A stretch of 64,000 nucleotides of DNA, from positions 1 through 64,000 of the forward strand of contig NZ_JAMBLT010000008.1 in assembly GCF_023336895.1 (NCBI RefSeq), given 5' to 3'. A model generated the notes under the pieces. It was given only the letters and a program-made list of their open reading frames with translations, was not told where the DNA came from and did no database searches. This stretch comes from Parasutterella secunda (GTDB lineage Bacteria; Pseudomonadota; Gammaproteobacteria; Burkholderiales; Burkholderiaceae_F). The translations under genes and the position numbers were made by a program. The first letter of the stretch is position 1, and every line of letters begins with the position of its first letter. Positions 39,166 to 49,407 of the stretch are shown here, in pieces.

Positions 39166-41123
39166 TGTATCTCTTTTTTGAAGAAGACGGTACCTTTAAA
39201 GTCGGCACGATTTTGTCGCAAAACGGCAGTGCCTATCAAGTGGAGCTTTTGACCGGTAGGCGTACAAAAGTCAAAGGCGGGCACGTCTTTTTTGAATTTG
39301 AATCGCCTGTGGCATCAGACGTAATGCCCAAAGCGGAAGCCATGAGCACCGAAATCGATCCCCAGTTTCTTTGGGAAGTCGCTCCCGAGGGAGAGTTTCG
39401 CTTTGAGACTTTGGCTGTCGAATATTTCGGAGAAGCACCTTCCGTCATTGAGAAGATCGCCACACTGCTGACACTTCACAATCATCCCGTCTACTTTCAC
39501 AGAAAAGGTCGCGGTAATTATCGTAAAGCACCAGAAGAAATATTGAAGGCCGCTTTGGCAGCGTTAGAAAAGAAGCGTTTAGCTGAAGAGCAGAAAAAGG
39601 CTTGGGTGCGGCAGATGATTGATGAGCAAACGGCTCCGAAGGAAATTGTCTCTCAGGCTATCAATTTACTGGTTTCACCCGATAAAAACAGTAATTTGTG
39701 GAAGGCTCTTTCTGATGCGGCAAGCGAAGCACGTATGACGCCACTTCGTCTGCTGCTCTCTTTGGGGGCGATTAAGTCCGCTTATCGTTGGCACATTGAC
39801 AGTTTTTATGCGCAGTATTTTCCGAAAGGAAAGGGTTTTGCCGCCGATTTGGTGAAACCATCTGAAAATGGTTGGGATGATCTCCCTATTGCCAATGTCA
39901 AAGCTTTCTCCATTGATGACTCGTCAACAACAGAAATTGACGACGCGACAAGTGTTGAGCATGTTGATGACAAGCTTCTTCGAATCGGTGTACACATTGC
40001 GGCGCCAGGACTTGGAATTGAGCGTGACAGCGATATCGACCGCGTAGCCCGTTCAAGACTTTCTACGGTTTATGCTCCAGGCATCAAGACCACCATGTTG
40101 CCGGAGGATTGGATTAAAGAGTTCTCTTTAGATGAGGGTAGAGCCGTTCCCTGCTTGTCTCTTTATGCGCTGGTTGATAAAGAAACGCTTGAAGTTTCCG
40201 CCACAGAAACTCACCTGGAGCGCATTAAAGTTTGTTCCAATATCCGCTACGACTTGATTGAAGATGAATTTACCGAAGAAAAACTTTTAGGAGGAACTGT
40301 CAATCATCCGTTTGCTGAAGAAATCACCTGGCTTTGGAAATTTGCTAAAAAATGCTTATCGGAGCGGGAAGCTGTAAGAGGGAAACCAGAACAGTTGGGT
40401 CGCGTTGAGTGGAGCTTCGACTTAGAGGGAGACGGAGAGGATGCTGTTATTCATCTGAAGTCTCGCAGACGAGGCTCGCCCCTGGACTTGGCGGTTGGTG
40501 AATTGATGATTTTTGCCAACACCGTTTGGGGTGGTTGGCTTGAAGAAGTGAATGTAGCCGGTATCTACCGTTCTCAAAGCATGGGCCGGGTTAAGATGAG
40601 TACAACGCCGGGGCCGCACGATGGAATGGGTGTCGCACAGTATGCGTGGTGTACTTCCCCGCTGCGTCGGTATGTTGATTTGGTTAACCAACGGCAATTA
40701 ATCAGCGCGGTACTTGATCGTTCGCCAAGTTATCGACCGAGTGATACGGACCTTTTTGCCATCGTCTCCAATTTCACATTGACCTACGGGGCTTACTCGG
40801 AATTTCAGCGCAAGATGGAAAGGTATTGGAGTTTGCGCTGGATTGAGCAAGAAGGGCTTAAGACAATTGAAGCCGTGGTTGTCAAAGGTGAATTAATCCG
40901 GATTGAAGGCCTGCCTTTTATGCAAAGAATGCCGGGGCTGCCGGAATTGCCTCGTGGTCAAAAGATCCTCTTGGACATTTTGGGGGTTGACTACGTCGAC
41001 GTTCTTTTGGATGCGCGGTTAAAAGAAGTGCTCGATGAGACAGACGAAGAGTCGCTCGGAGAGGATGAGCCTTTGGAAGAAACAGAAAGTCAGCAAGAGC
41101 AAAAGCCTTCCGATTCTGAATAG
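39165..41123 (+). CDS. RNB-domain exoribonuclease (RNase II type)
   Basis: 652 residues. The RNB catalytic block FSIDDSSTTEIDDATSVEHV supplies the metal-binding Asp residues, followed by RIGVHIAAPG and VARSRLSTVYAPGIKTTMLP. C-terminal CTSPLRRYVDLVNQRQL is the RNase II motif. N-terminal region small beta-barrel; acidic C-terminal tail rich in Glu. 3'-to-5' hydrolysis of single-stranded RNA. Betaproteobacterial variant, so I leave the symbol blank. Confidence 0.88.
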   Translation: MYLFFEEDGTFKVGTILSQNGSAYQVELLTGRRTKVKGGHVFFEFESPVASDVMPKAEAMSTEIDPQFLWEVAPEGEFRFETLAVEYFGEAPSVIEKIATLLTLHNHPVYFHRKGRGNYRKAPEEILKAALAALEKKRLAEEQKKAWVRQMIDEQTAPKEIVSQAINLLVSPDKNSNLWKALSDAASEARMTPLRLLLSLGAIKSAYRWHIDSFYAQYFPKGKGFAADLVKPSENGWDDLPIANVKAFSIDDSSTTEIDDATSVEHVDDKLLRIGVHIAAPGLGIERDSDIDRVARSRLSTVYAPGIKTTMLPEDWIKEFSLDEGRAVPCLSLYALVDKETLEVSATETHLERIKVCSNIRYDLIEDEFTEEKLLGGTVNHPFAEEITWLWKFAKKCLSEREAVRGKPEQLGRVEWSFDLEGDGEDAVIHLKSRRRGSPLDLAVGELMIFANTVWGGWLEEVNVAGIYRSQSMGRVKMSTTPGPHDGMGVAQYAWCTSPLRRYVDLVNQRQLISAVLDRSPSYRPSDTDLFAIVSNFTLTYGAYSEFQRKMERYWSLRWIEQEGLKTIEAVVVKGELIRIEGLPFMQRMPGLPELPRGQKILLDILGVDYVDVLLDARLKEVLDETDEESLGEDEPLEETESQQEQKPSDSE

Positions 41124-41166
41124 CTTTTGTATCCTGTATCGTAAAAAAAGCAATCAGGGAAACTCC

Positions 41167-41195
41167 TTGTGCGTAGATTGAGCAAACCTTATAGA
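41167..41195 (+). promoter_or_regulatory. promoter of the first C69 dipeptidase
   Basis: TTGTGC (41167-41172), 17-bp spacer, TATAGA (41190-41195), about 57 bp before the start codon. Confidence 0.6.
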
Positions 41196-41252
41196 GGGGG
41201 CCTAAACTGAACCTCGGGGTTTGATCAATAACCTGTCGGAAGGAGTTTTCTT

Positions 41253-43058
41253 ATGATTATTCGAAAAACACTGATGGCGGCTTCGGTTGCCGCTCTTATG
41301 TTAGGAACAGCGATGTCAGCTCAAGCTTGTTTTACGGTTATCGTCGGTAAGGATGCCTCATCCACCGGCGAAATTATTGTTGGTCACAACGAGGACAATG
41401 ACCGTCGTATTCTCATGAGCCAATACTGGGTGCCGGCAGCGACACATAAGAAAGGTGAAATGATTGAATACGAACCGACGGCCGCCAAAATTCCTCAAGT
41501 AACGAAGACGTTGGGTTACTGGTGGACGCAGACGCTTGCACCTGAAGGCTATAGTTTTTCCGATGGCTTCTTTAATGAAGCCGGTGTGTTGATCACATCC
41601 AATAACTGTGGCGATACGGTTGAAAAGGATGAAAAGGTGAAAAATGGCGGTGTGGGCTACGGCATTCGCCGCATCACCGCAGAACGAGCCCATACCGCTC
41701 GAGAAGCCGTTCAGATTGCCATTGAGCTTGTTGAAAAATATGGCTACACGCATGAAGGTCGCACGTATACATTCGCCGACCACAATGAAGCTTGGCAAAT
41801 GGCAATTCTTCGCGGACACCGTTATCTTGCCCGTAAGGTCAAGGACAACGAAGTGGCCTTCTTAGCCAATTCTTATTCGTTAACGAACGTTGATTTGAAC
41901 GATAAGGAAAATGTGATTGCCTCGCCTGATTTGGTTGAACATGCCATCAAGATCGGCACTTACAAACCGGCCAAAGCTGGGGATTATTCTGACTTCAATT
42001 TCCGTGAAGCCTATCAGCCCGATCGTCGTCGTGCCGCTGATTGGAACAAACAACGCGTTCAAACCTTCATGAAGATCATGACGGGCGAAATGATCGAAGA
42101 TCATAACGCCATTCCTCAATCCATTGTTCCGAAAGACAAGGTGACTCCGTGGGATGTGCAAAAGATTATGCGTGCTCAGTCCGATCAAGTGGATCGCTCG
42201 GTAACCGGTTGGCATCTGTATGACTTGCGCGACATCGGCAATATCGACACGCACGATAGCGTTGTCTTTAAGCTCGCCAAAGATCCGCTTTTAACCGTGA
42301 CTTGGAGAAGTAACGCCCGTCCGTATGAAACAGCGTTTGTGCCCGCTTTCCCGCTGGCTAAACCGGCTTTGGCTCAAGCTTTCATGAGTCCGGCAGTCGG
42401 CACGCGCGCTCAATTCCACGCAACACCCGAACAGATGAGCTTCTCTTTGGACAAGAACGTCTTTACGTTCGTTTTGGCTGAACAATTCTTGGATTGGATG
42501 CCGAGTCTGCGTGAAGATGTTATTGACGCCATTGAAGAGTACGAAGAGCGCAAGGCCGAAGAATTGGGAGTGGTTGAAGCTCGTGCCAAGTCGCTTGCGG
42601 CGATAGATAAGGATCGTGCCGTTGAATTTATGCACAACTTCAATGTACTCAATTACAACGAAGCCTTAGGAGCTGCCTCCAAGGTCTTGATGAAGGCCAA
42701 TAAGCAAGACATCGTGATCATGAAGGACAAGTTAAGCTTGTCGGATGAAAAGGGGACGGTGGATGTGGTCTTATTGTCTCAAAAAGATTTTGACGCAACA
42801 AAACTGGATCAATCCGTGACGGAATTCGGATCCGCTTGGTCTGACGGTGAGGACGAACTCAATCGTCATCGTGCCAAACCCGTCAAGGTTGTCTTTAGAG
42901 ACGTTGACGGTGACGGCTTAAAAGATGCTGTTATCACATTCCCTGTCAAGGGTGCTGTGGCTACAACATTCCAAGACGTGAATACGGAATTATTCCTTTT
43001 CACGAAGGTTGATGGGAAACCAGTTGCAGCCTTTGATACAGTGAAAATCGTCAAATAA
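41253..43058 (+). CDS. secreted C69-family dipeptidase
   Basis: 601 residues. A signal peptide (about 1-25) ends SAQA and is followed directly by Cys-26 (ACFTVIVGKDAS), so cleavage would expose the Ntn-hydrolase nucleophile at the mature N-terminus. The C69/PepD core shows HNEDND (residues 48-53), VGYGIRRITAERAHTAREA and HNEAWQMAI. Likely acts in the periplasm or outside on dipeptides. The C-terminal part adds a predominantly helical region and FRDVDGDGLKDAV, which looks like a metal-loop element. Paralogue at 45574. The ATG follows GGAAGGAG. Confidence 0.88.
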   Translation: MIIRKTLMAASVAALMLGTAMSAQACFTVIVGKDASSTGEIIVGHNEDNDRRILMSQYWVPAATHKKGEMIEYEPTAAKIPQVTKTLGYWWTQTLAPEGYSFSDGFFNEAGVLITSNNCGDTVEKDEKVKNGGVGYGIRRITAERAHTAREAVQIAIELVEKYGYTHEGRTYTFADHNEAWQMAILRGHRYLARKVKDNEVAFLANSYSLTNVDLNDKENVIASPDLVEHAIKIGTYKPAKAGDYSDFNFREAYQPDRRRAADWNKQRVQTFMKIMTGEMIEDHNAIPQSIVPKDKVTPWDVQKIMRAQSDQVDRSVTGWHLYDLRDIGNIDTHDSVVFKLAKDPLLTVTWRSNARPYETAFVPAFPLAKPALAQAFMSPAVGTRAQFHATPEQMSFSLDKNVFTFVLAEQFLDWMPSLREDVIDAIEEYEERKAEELGVVEARAKSLAAIDKDRAVEFMHNFNVLNYNEALGAASKVLMKANKQDIVIMKDKLSLSDEKGTVDVVLLSQKDFDATKLDQSVTEFGSAWSDGEDELNRHRAKPVKVVFRDVDGDGLKDAVITFPVKGAVATTFQDVNTELFLFTKVDGKPVAAFDTVKIVK

Positions 43059-43080
43059 CTAGCAGGTTAGCCTAGTAAGA

Positions 43081-43121
43081 CCTGTCCGTTGAAAAAATCT
43101 TCGGACAGGTTTTTTATTTTT
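43081..43121 (+). terminator. terminator of the first C69 gene
   Basis: CCTGTCCG and CGGACAGG stem with 13-nt loop, followed by TTTTTTATTTTT. Confidence 0.85.
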
Positions 43122-43227
43122 CTAAGCGATTAAGTTGAGCTCTGAGAGTACGGTGGTACAATGCAGGGGCTTTAAACAAAATTTTCCTTTGGATAGCAGA
43201 GGTTTTTATGAATGACGGGGTGCCTCG

Positions 43228-44742
43228 ATGCCAGAAGCTCGAGACATTGAACTTAAAACAGCTCCGAATGGGGTTGGTACCGCACAGACGGTAGAATCGG
43301 CTCGCGAACCCGAACTCGCAAGCCGCGCCCTCGCTCGCATTCAACAATGCCTTGAAAAAGCCGAAGATCAGCGCCACAAAATTAGTGCCAGCGGCGCTCT
43401 GACTAAGGAACAAGAAGCTCAATTACGCGAGAGCTTTCATGTTCAAATCAAATCCGAGATCGCCAAAATTTTGGCGCCTCTGCATCCGGCCGATATCGCC
43501 TACATCCTCGAAGCTCTTCCGACAGATGATCGTCTGATTGTCTGGGATTTGGTGCGCAATAACCAAGACGGTGACGTGTTGGTTGAAGTCAACGATAGTG
43601 TTCGTGAAACCTTGATTGACGCGATGGACCGCGAGGAACTCGTCGATGCCATGGAAACATTGGATACCGACGAAATTGCCGACTTGGTCGAAGACTTGCC
43701 GCCCGATGTGGTGGCTGAAGTTCAAGAAGGGTTGACGACAAAAGAACGTGCGCAGTTGCGCGCGGCCATGAGTTACCCGGAAGAAAGCGTCGGCGCGCGC
43801 ATGGACTTTGAAATTATTTCGGTTCGTGAAGATTTTTCATTGGAGGCGGTTTTCCGTTATCTCCGAGGTTTTGAAGAATTGCCGGAATTGACCGACATGA
43901 TTTTCGTGGTCGACCGGAATCAAAAACTCAAAGGGGCTTTGCCCGTATCGAAAATTTTGATCAGTGATCCGGAAAGAAGTGTCCGGGAATTGATGAAGGG
44001 TGATGTCTTAACGTTAAATCCCTTGGATGACGCAACCGATGCAGCCCAGGCGTTCGAACGTTATGACTTGGTGAGTGCTCCTGTGGTTGATGAAACAGGT
44101 CGCTTAGTCGGTCGTCTGACGGTCGATGAAGTGATGGATGTGATTCGTGAAAGCAGCGATGAAGATGCTTACGCGGCGGTCGGTTTGAGTGATGAGCAAG
44201 ACTTGTTCGGAAGTGTTTGGGAGGCCGCTAAGAGCCGTTGGATTTGGCTTGGTGTCAATTTGTGCACGGCTTTTGTAGCTTCAAGAGTCATCAGCTGTTT
44301 TGAAGGGACAATTTCCCGAGTGGTTGCCTTGGCGGCTCTTTTACCGATTGCCGCCAATATTGCGGGCAACACGGGCAATCAAACATTGACGCTTTTGGTG
44401 CGCTCAATCGCCATGGGTCAAGTGACCGCGAGCAACACCATGGATCTCTTTAAAAAAGAATTGGGTGTTGCTTTAATCAATGGTCTGCTATGGGGTGCGA
44501 TTGCCGGTTTGGGAGCTTGGTTACTTTACTTTGACGCAAGCTTTGGGATGAAGTTGGGCCTAGTGATGTTCCTTGCGATGATGCTCAACATTATCGTTGG
44601 CGCATTGGTGGGGTTGATTGTTCCGCTGACACTAAAGAAATTTGACCGTGATCCCGCCATGGGCAGCTCAGTTCTTCTTACCTTCATCACCGATAGTGGT
44701 GGATTCTTAATTTTCCTGGGATTAGCCGGAATCTTTTTCTAA
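43228..44742 (+). CDS. mgtE: magnesium transporter MgtE
   Basis: 504 residues. N domain (about 40-165, LHPADIAYILEALP…DLPPDVVAEV), two CBS repeats (about 170-300), linker helix, and five-helix membrane domain with ARLLPIA/NIAGNTGNQTLTLLVR, the conserved pore segment. Cytosolic domains sense Mg2+ and gate the channel. No obvious M-box leader is seen. Stop overlaps convergent rsmE by four bases. Confidence 0.94.
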   Translation: MPEARDIELKTAPNGVGTAQTVESAREPELASRALARIQQCLEKAEDQRHKISASGALTKEQEAQLRESFHVQIKSEIAKILAPLHPADIAYILEALPTDDRLIVWDLVRNNQDGDVLVEVNDSVRETLIDAMDREELVDAMETLDTDEIADLVEDLPPDVVAEVQEGLTTKERAQLRAAMSYPEESVGARMDFEIISVREDFSLEAVFRYLRGFEELPELTDMIFVVDRNQKLKGALPVSKILISDPERSVRELMKGDVLTLNPLDDATDAAQAFERYDLVSAPVVDETGRLVGRLTVDEVMDVIRESSDEDAYAAVGLSDEQDLFGSVWEAAKSRWIWLGVNLCTAFVASRVISCFEGTISRVVALAALLPIAANIAGNTGNQTLTLLVRSIAMGQVTASNTMDLFKKELGVALINGLLWGAIAGLGAWLLYFDASFGMKLGLVMFLAMMLNIIVGALVGLIVPLTLKKFDRDPAMGSSVLLTFITDSGGFLIFLGLAGIFF

Positions 44743-45458
44743 CGAAAGTCTCCGCATTGGCTTTGAGCAACAGCAAGTGCCGCGAGGCCTGCGGTTTCAG
44801 TTCTTAAAACCCTCGGACCCAGTAGTGCGCTTTCATAGCCCAATGTGTTGGCAAGTTCGATTTCCTGCGCGCTAAATCCACCTTCGGGGCCGACAGCAAA
44901 CGTCACGCTCTGAGAGTTCCCCAAATAGAAACTCTTTTGCGCCGCAGGGGCCAAGACAAGATTGCGTTCACTTTTGTTTTCGATAAGAGCAATTTGCAAT
45001 TGATCACAGTACTGCACATTGGGAATCAGACTTCGGGCGCATTGTTCACAGGCGCTCTGCACGGTGTTTTTCCATTGACTGAGGCGCTTTTCCAAGCGTT
45101 TTGCGTCCAATTTAGTCACACTTCGTTCAGCCGGAACTATAACCAATTTGGATACACCGAGTTCGGTTGCTTTCTCCAAAATCCAATCCAATTTTTCTTG
45201 AGATACTAGGGCTTGAATTAATATGGTTTTTAAAGGACTTTCCGTGTGGCTTGGGGCCACCGAAAGAATGTTTGCCTCAGTTCGATCAGAGAAAAAGTGC
45301 AGGATGCACTGAGCTTCGTTTCCCCGTCCGTCAAAAAGCACGGCGCTGTCTCCTTCTCTCATGCGAAGGACACGACTGGCGTGGTGGGCCGGTTTTTCCG
45401 GCAGCACAAGAGTGCTGTCGGGTTGGAAATCACAATCAACGTAAAAGCGGGGAGCCAT
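44739..45458 (-). CDS. rsmE: 16S rRNA m3U1498 methyltransferase
   Basis: 239 residues, SPOUT (RNA methyltransferase E) fold. N-terminal PUA-like segment (HHASRVLRMREGDSAVLFDGRG), and C-terminal knot with FAVGPEGGFSAQEIELA…LGPRVLRTETAGLAAL. Methylates U1498 of 16S rRNA. Confidence 0.95.
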   Translation of the reverse strand: MAPRFYVDCDFQPDSTLVLPEKPAHHASRVLRMREGDSAVLFDGRGNEAQCILHFFSDRTEANILSVAPSHTESPLKTILIQALVSQEKLDWILEKATELGVSKLVIVPAERSVTKLDAKRLEKRLSQWKNTVQSACEQCARSLIPNVQYCDQLQIALIENKSERNLVLAPAAQKSFYLGNSQSVTFAVGPEGGFSAQEIELANTLGYESALLGPRVLRTETAGLAALAVAQSQCGDFR

Positions 45459-45519
45459 CTTATAAGGTATTGGTTAAAGAGTCAGAAGGATTGTAAAGGA
45501 CTTTTCTGAAACGAGAAAG

Positions 45520-45549
45520 CCGCCCAAATCAAGCAGAAATGGACGGCTG
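45520..45549 (-). terminator. weak hairpin downstream of the second C69 gene
   Basis: AGCCGTCCA and TGGGCGGCT form a nine-bp stem with one mismatch, followed by TTTC. Candidate terminator only. Confidence 0.4.
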
Positions 45550-45573
45550 ATGAGACGTTTAGGAGAAACCTAA

Positions 45574-47073
45574 TTAGTCTTTCTTGCTCTTATTGGCAAA
45601 GAAGTTGGCGGCTTGAATATCAGCCGTGCGAATGGTGAAGATTTGATTTGTTAAGTCTTCAGCCAATTTTTCAGCACTTGCCATGACGCTCAAGTTGAAG
45701 TCATTGAGCATCTTGTCAGCCTTCTTGGCATCTTTCTTATAGATCTTCAGATATTCGTCTTCGAAAGCCTTTTGTTTCTTAGCCGTATCGGCTTCGAATT
45801 CGTGATAGGCCTTTTCAACAATCGGAGCCAACTTGACGTAGTCGGTCATCACGAGCGTTTGAAGTTTGCGGTACTTCCAGTACATGGATTGACTGTCAGC
45901 TTCATTTGTACCCATGCCGTAATGGGCGGGGTAAGCGTCAAGACCGTGGTAGTACGGGACGTAAACGGAAAGATTCGGCATGCCCATGGCCACGTAAATC
46001 ACAGAACCGATTTCACGCGGCATCCAAGGACGCACTTGCATCACGTGGGATTCATAGGTGCGGAAAACACTGATCGGACGGTATTCTTCGTCACCGCGCA
46101 AACCTTTGGAATAGGGATCATGGCTTTGCAATTCACCGGCTTCGTAGTGATTGCGCAAGATGCTCTTCATGTCTTCGAGCGTGACCTTCTTTTCAGGTTT
46201 CGCGTAAACCGGGAAGCTGCGGCCTTCTTGCACGGGCTGCTTCAAGCTCGGCGTCAAGATCTTTTGAATTTGCCAGACACGCGGGTCGTTGTAGACGCGA
46301 TCGCGAGAGTCATCACGGGTGTATGCCTTGGAGAAATTAAAGGCGCCGTCTTTTTTCGGATCGTAAAAGCCGTTATCTGTTGCCCACTTCACCAAATTCT
46401 TGCTGGCCATGAAGTCGGGGCTCTTCGGATCATAGGCTTGCAGACGACCTTGGTTGCCGGAGGCAAAATATTGATCAGCCGGGATGCGTTGAGCAATCCA
46501 TTGATGGCCTGTACCGGTTTCAAGGTACCACATTTCTTTTTCATCAACGAATGCCACGCCAAATCCTTCGCCGGCACCGATCGTTTCAACAATGCTGCCT
46601 AAGATTTGAACGCCTTCTCTCGCGCTCTTGGCTCGCGGCAAAATGACATCCAAAATATCGTCTTCGGTAATACCCGTTGCTTCATTGTAGGGGTCAAGTT
46701 TTAATGCATCGTCACGGGCAAAAATAGACTCCGTTCCAGACATGCCGACACCGGCTTCGTTGAAACCAACGGCACCGTGCAATTGCGTCTTCCAGTTAGG
46801 AACGGTCGTGTAACGCATAGCATTTTTCGGAAGCGGATATTCAAAGTTGGTGGCACCCTTGTAGTCTTGTGTGCGATACATTCCTTTTTGGTTCTTTTTG
46901 GCGGGATGGATCACCATGTGTTGAGCTTTCAAAGCATCGCTGTCGGCGTTGCGGCCAACGAAGAAAGAACCGTCTGCAGTTGCTTCAGGGCCGACCAAAA
47001 CAGTCGTGCAAGCCAAGCTCATGGTAGAGAATGCGGCCAAAACAGAGGCCACCAAAGTCGCTTTTTTGAACAT
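45574..47073 (-). CDS. secreted C69-family dipeptidase (second paralogue)
   Basis: 499 residues. Signal peptide MFKKATLVASVLAAFSTMSLA, then Cys-22 (CTTVLVGPEAT), the probable Ntn nucleophile exposed by leader peptidase. GRNADSD, VGFNEAGVGMSGTES, GIPxxD-like region ARSAREGVQIL, and FVDEKEMWYLETGTGHQWIAQRIP match peptidase C69. Ends in a charged helical tail. Divergent at 47 kb from tkt. Compared with the plus-strand paralogue it is shorter by about 100 residues and lacks the C-terminal extra domain. Confidence 0.9.
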   Translation of the reverse strand: MFKKATLVASVLAAFSTMSLACTTVLVGPEATADGSFFVGRNADSDALKAQHMVIHPAKKNQKGMYRTQDYKGATNFEYPLPKNAMRYTTVPNWKTQLHGAVGFNEAGVGMSGTESIFARDDALKLDPYNEATGITEDDILDVILPRAKSAREGVQILGSIVETIGAGEGFGVAFVDEKEMWYLETGTGHQWIAQRIPADQYFASGNQGRLQAYDPKSPDFMASKNLVKWATDNGFYDPKKDGAFNFSKAYTRDDSRDRVYNDPRVWQIQKILTPSLKQPVQEGRSFPVYAKPEKKVTLEDMKSILRNHYEAGELQSHDPYSKGLRGDEEYRPISVFRTYESHVMQVRPWMPREIGSVIYVAMGMPNLSVYVPYYHGLDAYPAHYGMGTNEADSQSMYWKYRKLQTLVMTDYVKLAPIVEKAYHEFEADTAKKQKAFEDEYLKIYKKDAKKADKMLNDFNLSVMASAEKLAEDLTNQIFTIRTADIQAANFFANKSKKD

Positions 47074-47089
47074 GAAAAACTCCTCATAA

Positions 47090-47121
47090 TGTTCAGCCGG
47101 ACTTGTCCGGCAGCCGGAACA
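47090..47121 (-). other. leader hairpin of the second C69 gene
   Basis: An imperfect inverted repeat centred on CCGGAC-AA-GTCCGG, with TGTTC/GAACA outside, in the 5' region 17-48 bp before the start codon. Confidence 0.35.
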
Positions 47122-47228
47122 TACCCGGCCGCGGAAAATGCTACGCCAAACTACCTAGAAGCTCCATGAAAACGCCTAGGGATATTTCCTTATTGTCAAA
47201 GTTTGAAAAGTGGTGGTCACTCTAAATT

Positions 47229-47262
47229 ATTCGGTCAAAAAGTTTTGCGCTTTAGACCGAAT
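47229..47262. promoter_or_regulatory. palindrome upstream of tkt, candidate operator
   Basis: ATTCGGTC at 47229-47236 and GACCGAAT at 47255-47262 are perfect complements; extended to 12 bp they differ at one position, with a 10-nt centre. A -10-like TACAAT follows at 47280-47285, so the right arm covers the expected -35 position of tkt. Confidence 0.5.
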
Positions 47263-47359
47263 TACGCCCACAATTTCAGTACAATCTTATTATTTAAGTC
47301 GGATGAAAATGGTTTCGTCTGATGTGTGATTTTCTCCTTTTAAATTGGTTAGAAACACT

Positions 47360-49384
47360 ATGACTTGTTGTGTCACTCCTCAGTTGATGGCTAATGCTGT
47401 CCGTGCTTTGGCCATGGATGCCGTGCAAAAGGCCAAGTCCGGTCACCCAGGTATGCCGATGGGCATGGCCGATATTGCGATTGCCTTGTGGACAAAACAT
47501 TTGCGCCACAATCCCGCCGATCCGAAGTGGATTGGCCGTGATCGCTTCATTTTGAGTAATGGCCATGGCTCAATGCTGCAATATGCGCTTTTGCACTTGA
47601 CGGGCTACGATCTGACAATTGATGACTTAAAGGCCTTCCGCCAGTGGCACAGCAAGACGCCCGGACACCCGGAAGTGGATGTGACGCCCGGTGTGGAAAC
47701 CACCACGGGTCCTTTGGGACAAGGTATCGGTAACGCGGTGGGTATGGCTTTGGCTGAAAAAATGCTCGCGGCCGAATTTAACCGTCCGGGCTTTAATGTT
47801 ATTGACAACTATACGTACTGCTTCTTAGGTGACGGTTGCCTCATGGAAGGCATCAGCCACGAAGTGTGCTCATTGGCGGGTACCTGGAAGCTCAACAAGT
47901 TGATTGTGATTTACGATGACAATGGAATTTCCATTGACGGTAAGGTAATCAACTGGTTCTCGGATAACACGCGTGAGCGCTTTGAATCGTACGGTTGGAA
48001 TGTGATTGGACCGGTTGACGGTCACGACATCGATGAGATGGATCGCGCGATCGCCACGGCTAAGCAAAGCCAAGACAAACCCACGCTTATTATCGCCCGT
48101 ACGGTTATCGGTAAAGGTTCCCCCAACCGTCAAGGCACAAGTAAGGTTCACGGTGAAGCGTTGGGTGATGAAGAACTCAAACTCACTCGCGAGGCACTTG
48201 GCTGGAAATGGGATCCGTTTGTCATTCCGCAGGAAATTTACGATGCGATGAACGCCCGTGAAAAGGGTGAAAAACTCGAAACCGAGTACAACGAGATGTG
48301 GGCTCGTTATGGTCAAGAATATCCTCAACTCTGTAAAGAGCTTTCCCGTCGTCTGAAGGGTGATCTGCCTGAAGACTTCGAAGCGGTCATGCAGCAAGCC
48401 ATTGAGAAGGCTGCAGTGGCTCAAGAAACCGTGGCAACCCGCAAGGCTAGTCAAAAAGCGCTAAACGCTTTTGCTTCTCATTTGCCTGAATTGCTCGGCG
48501 GTTCCGCTGATTTGACGGGGTCTAACCTGACCAACTGGACCGGTGTCGAAGCCATGCGACCGGACACCTATTTGGGTCGTCATATTAACTACGGTGTGCG
48601 TGAATTCGGTATGTCTGCGATTCAAAATGGCATTGCCTTGTATCATGGATTTGTGCCTTTCAGCGCCACGTTCCTGACGTTCTCCGATTATTCGAGAAAC
48701 GCCATCCGCATGGCAGCGTTGATGAAGCAGCGCTCCATCTTTGTTTTCACTCATGATTCCATCGGTTTGGGTGAAGACGGCCCGACGCACCAGTCTGTAG
48801 AACACATTCCGAGTTTGCGTCTTATCCCGAATTTAAATGTGTGGCGCCCGTGTGACACGGTTGAAGCATTGGTGGCCTGGCAAAGCGCCATTGAATCCCG
48901 CCATACGCCGTCAATCATTATTGGTTCGCGTCAAAATATTGAATTCATCGCCCGTGATCCGCAAGAGGTCGTGCGTGACGCTAAAGAAGCTCTTAAAGCC
49001 GGTGCCTACGTCATGAAAGAGTCGGGTAAAGGCGCCGATGGGGTCGACTGCGTTCTCATTGCCACAGGCTCAGAAGTGCCCTTGGCGGTGAAGGCTCGCG
49101 AAGCTTTGGAAGAAAAAGGCATCGGTACACGAGTGGTGTCCATGCCCTGCACGGAACTTTTCGATAAACTGTCTTCAGAAGAAAAGCGTGCGATTTTAAC
49201 GGATGCGCCCAAAGTTGCCATCGAAGCATCGGTGACCGGTTTGTGGTACAAGTACGTTAAGAACGGTGAAGTGGTCGGCATCGATACGTTCGGTGAATCG
49301 GCTCCTGCCGGTGTGCTTTGGGAAAAATTCGGCTTTACCATGGATCGCGTGGTTGAAGCCGCTATGAAAGCCATTAATCATTAA
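47360..49384 (+). CDS. tkt: transketolase
   Basis: 674 residues from the ATG at 47360 (a TTG at 47345 is less likely). Thiamin diphosphate enzyme of the pentose phosphate pathway. The cofactor motif [19 protein letters not shown]…DDN (GDG-x~25-N) is seen around 165-200; [28 protein letters not shown] and [16 protein letters not shown] are conserved. Followed 23 bp later by gap, probably one operon. Confidence 0.96.
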   Translation: MTCCVTPQLMANAVRALAMDAVQKAKSGHPGMPMGMADIAIALWTKHLRHNPADPKWIGRDRFILSNGHGSMLQYALLHLTGYDLTIDDLKAFRQWHSKTPGHPEVDVTPGVETTTGPLGQGIGNAVGMALAEKMLAAEFNRPGFNVIDNYTYCFLGDGCLMEGISHEVCSLAGTWKLNKLIVIYDDNGISIDGKVINWFSDNTRERFESYGWNVIGPVDGHDIDEMDRAIATAKQSQDKPTLIIARTVIGKGSPNRQGTSKVHGEALGDEELKLTREALGWKWDPFVIPQEIYDAMNAREKGEKLETEYNEMWARYGQEYPQLCKELSRRLKGDLPEDFEAVMQQAIEKAAVAQETVATRKASQKALNAFASHLPELLGGSADLTGSNLTNWTGVEAMRPDTYLGRHINYGVREFGMSAIQNGIALYHGFVPFSATFLTFSDYSRNAIRMAALMKQRSIFVFTHDSIGLGEDGPTHQSVEHIPSLRLIPNLNVWRPCDTVEALVAWQSAIESRHTPSIIIGSRQNIEFIARDPQEVVRDAKEALKAGAYVMKESGKGADGVDCVLIATGSEVPLAVKAREALEEKGIGTRVVSMPCTELFDKLSSEEKRAILTDAPKVAIEASVTGLWYKYVKNGEVVGIDTFGESAPAGVLWEKFGFTMDRVVEAAMKAINH

Positions 49385-49407
49385 TTACTAAAGAGGGGAT
49401 TTTCAAA

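Noticed and set aside
43122-43227. Possible M-box magnesium riboswitch before mgtE
   Set aside because: The space between the preceding terminator and the start is too short and lacks M-box features.
45772-46602. Plus-strand open frame of 276 codons
   Set aside because: Antisense to the second C69 gene, whose motifs and signal peptide are clear.
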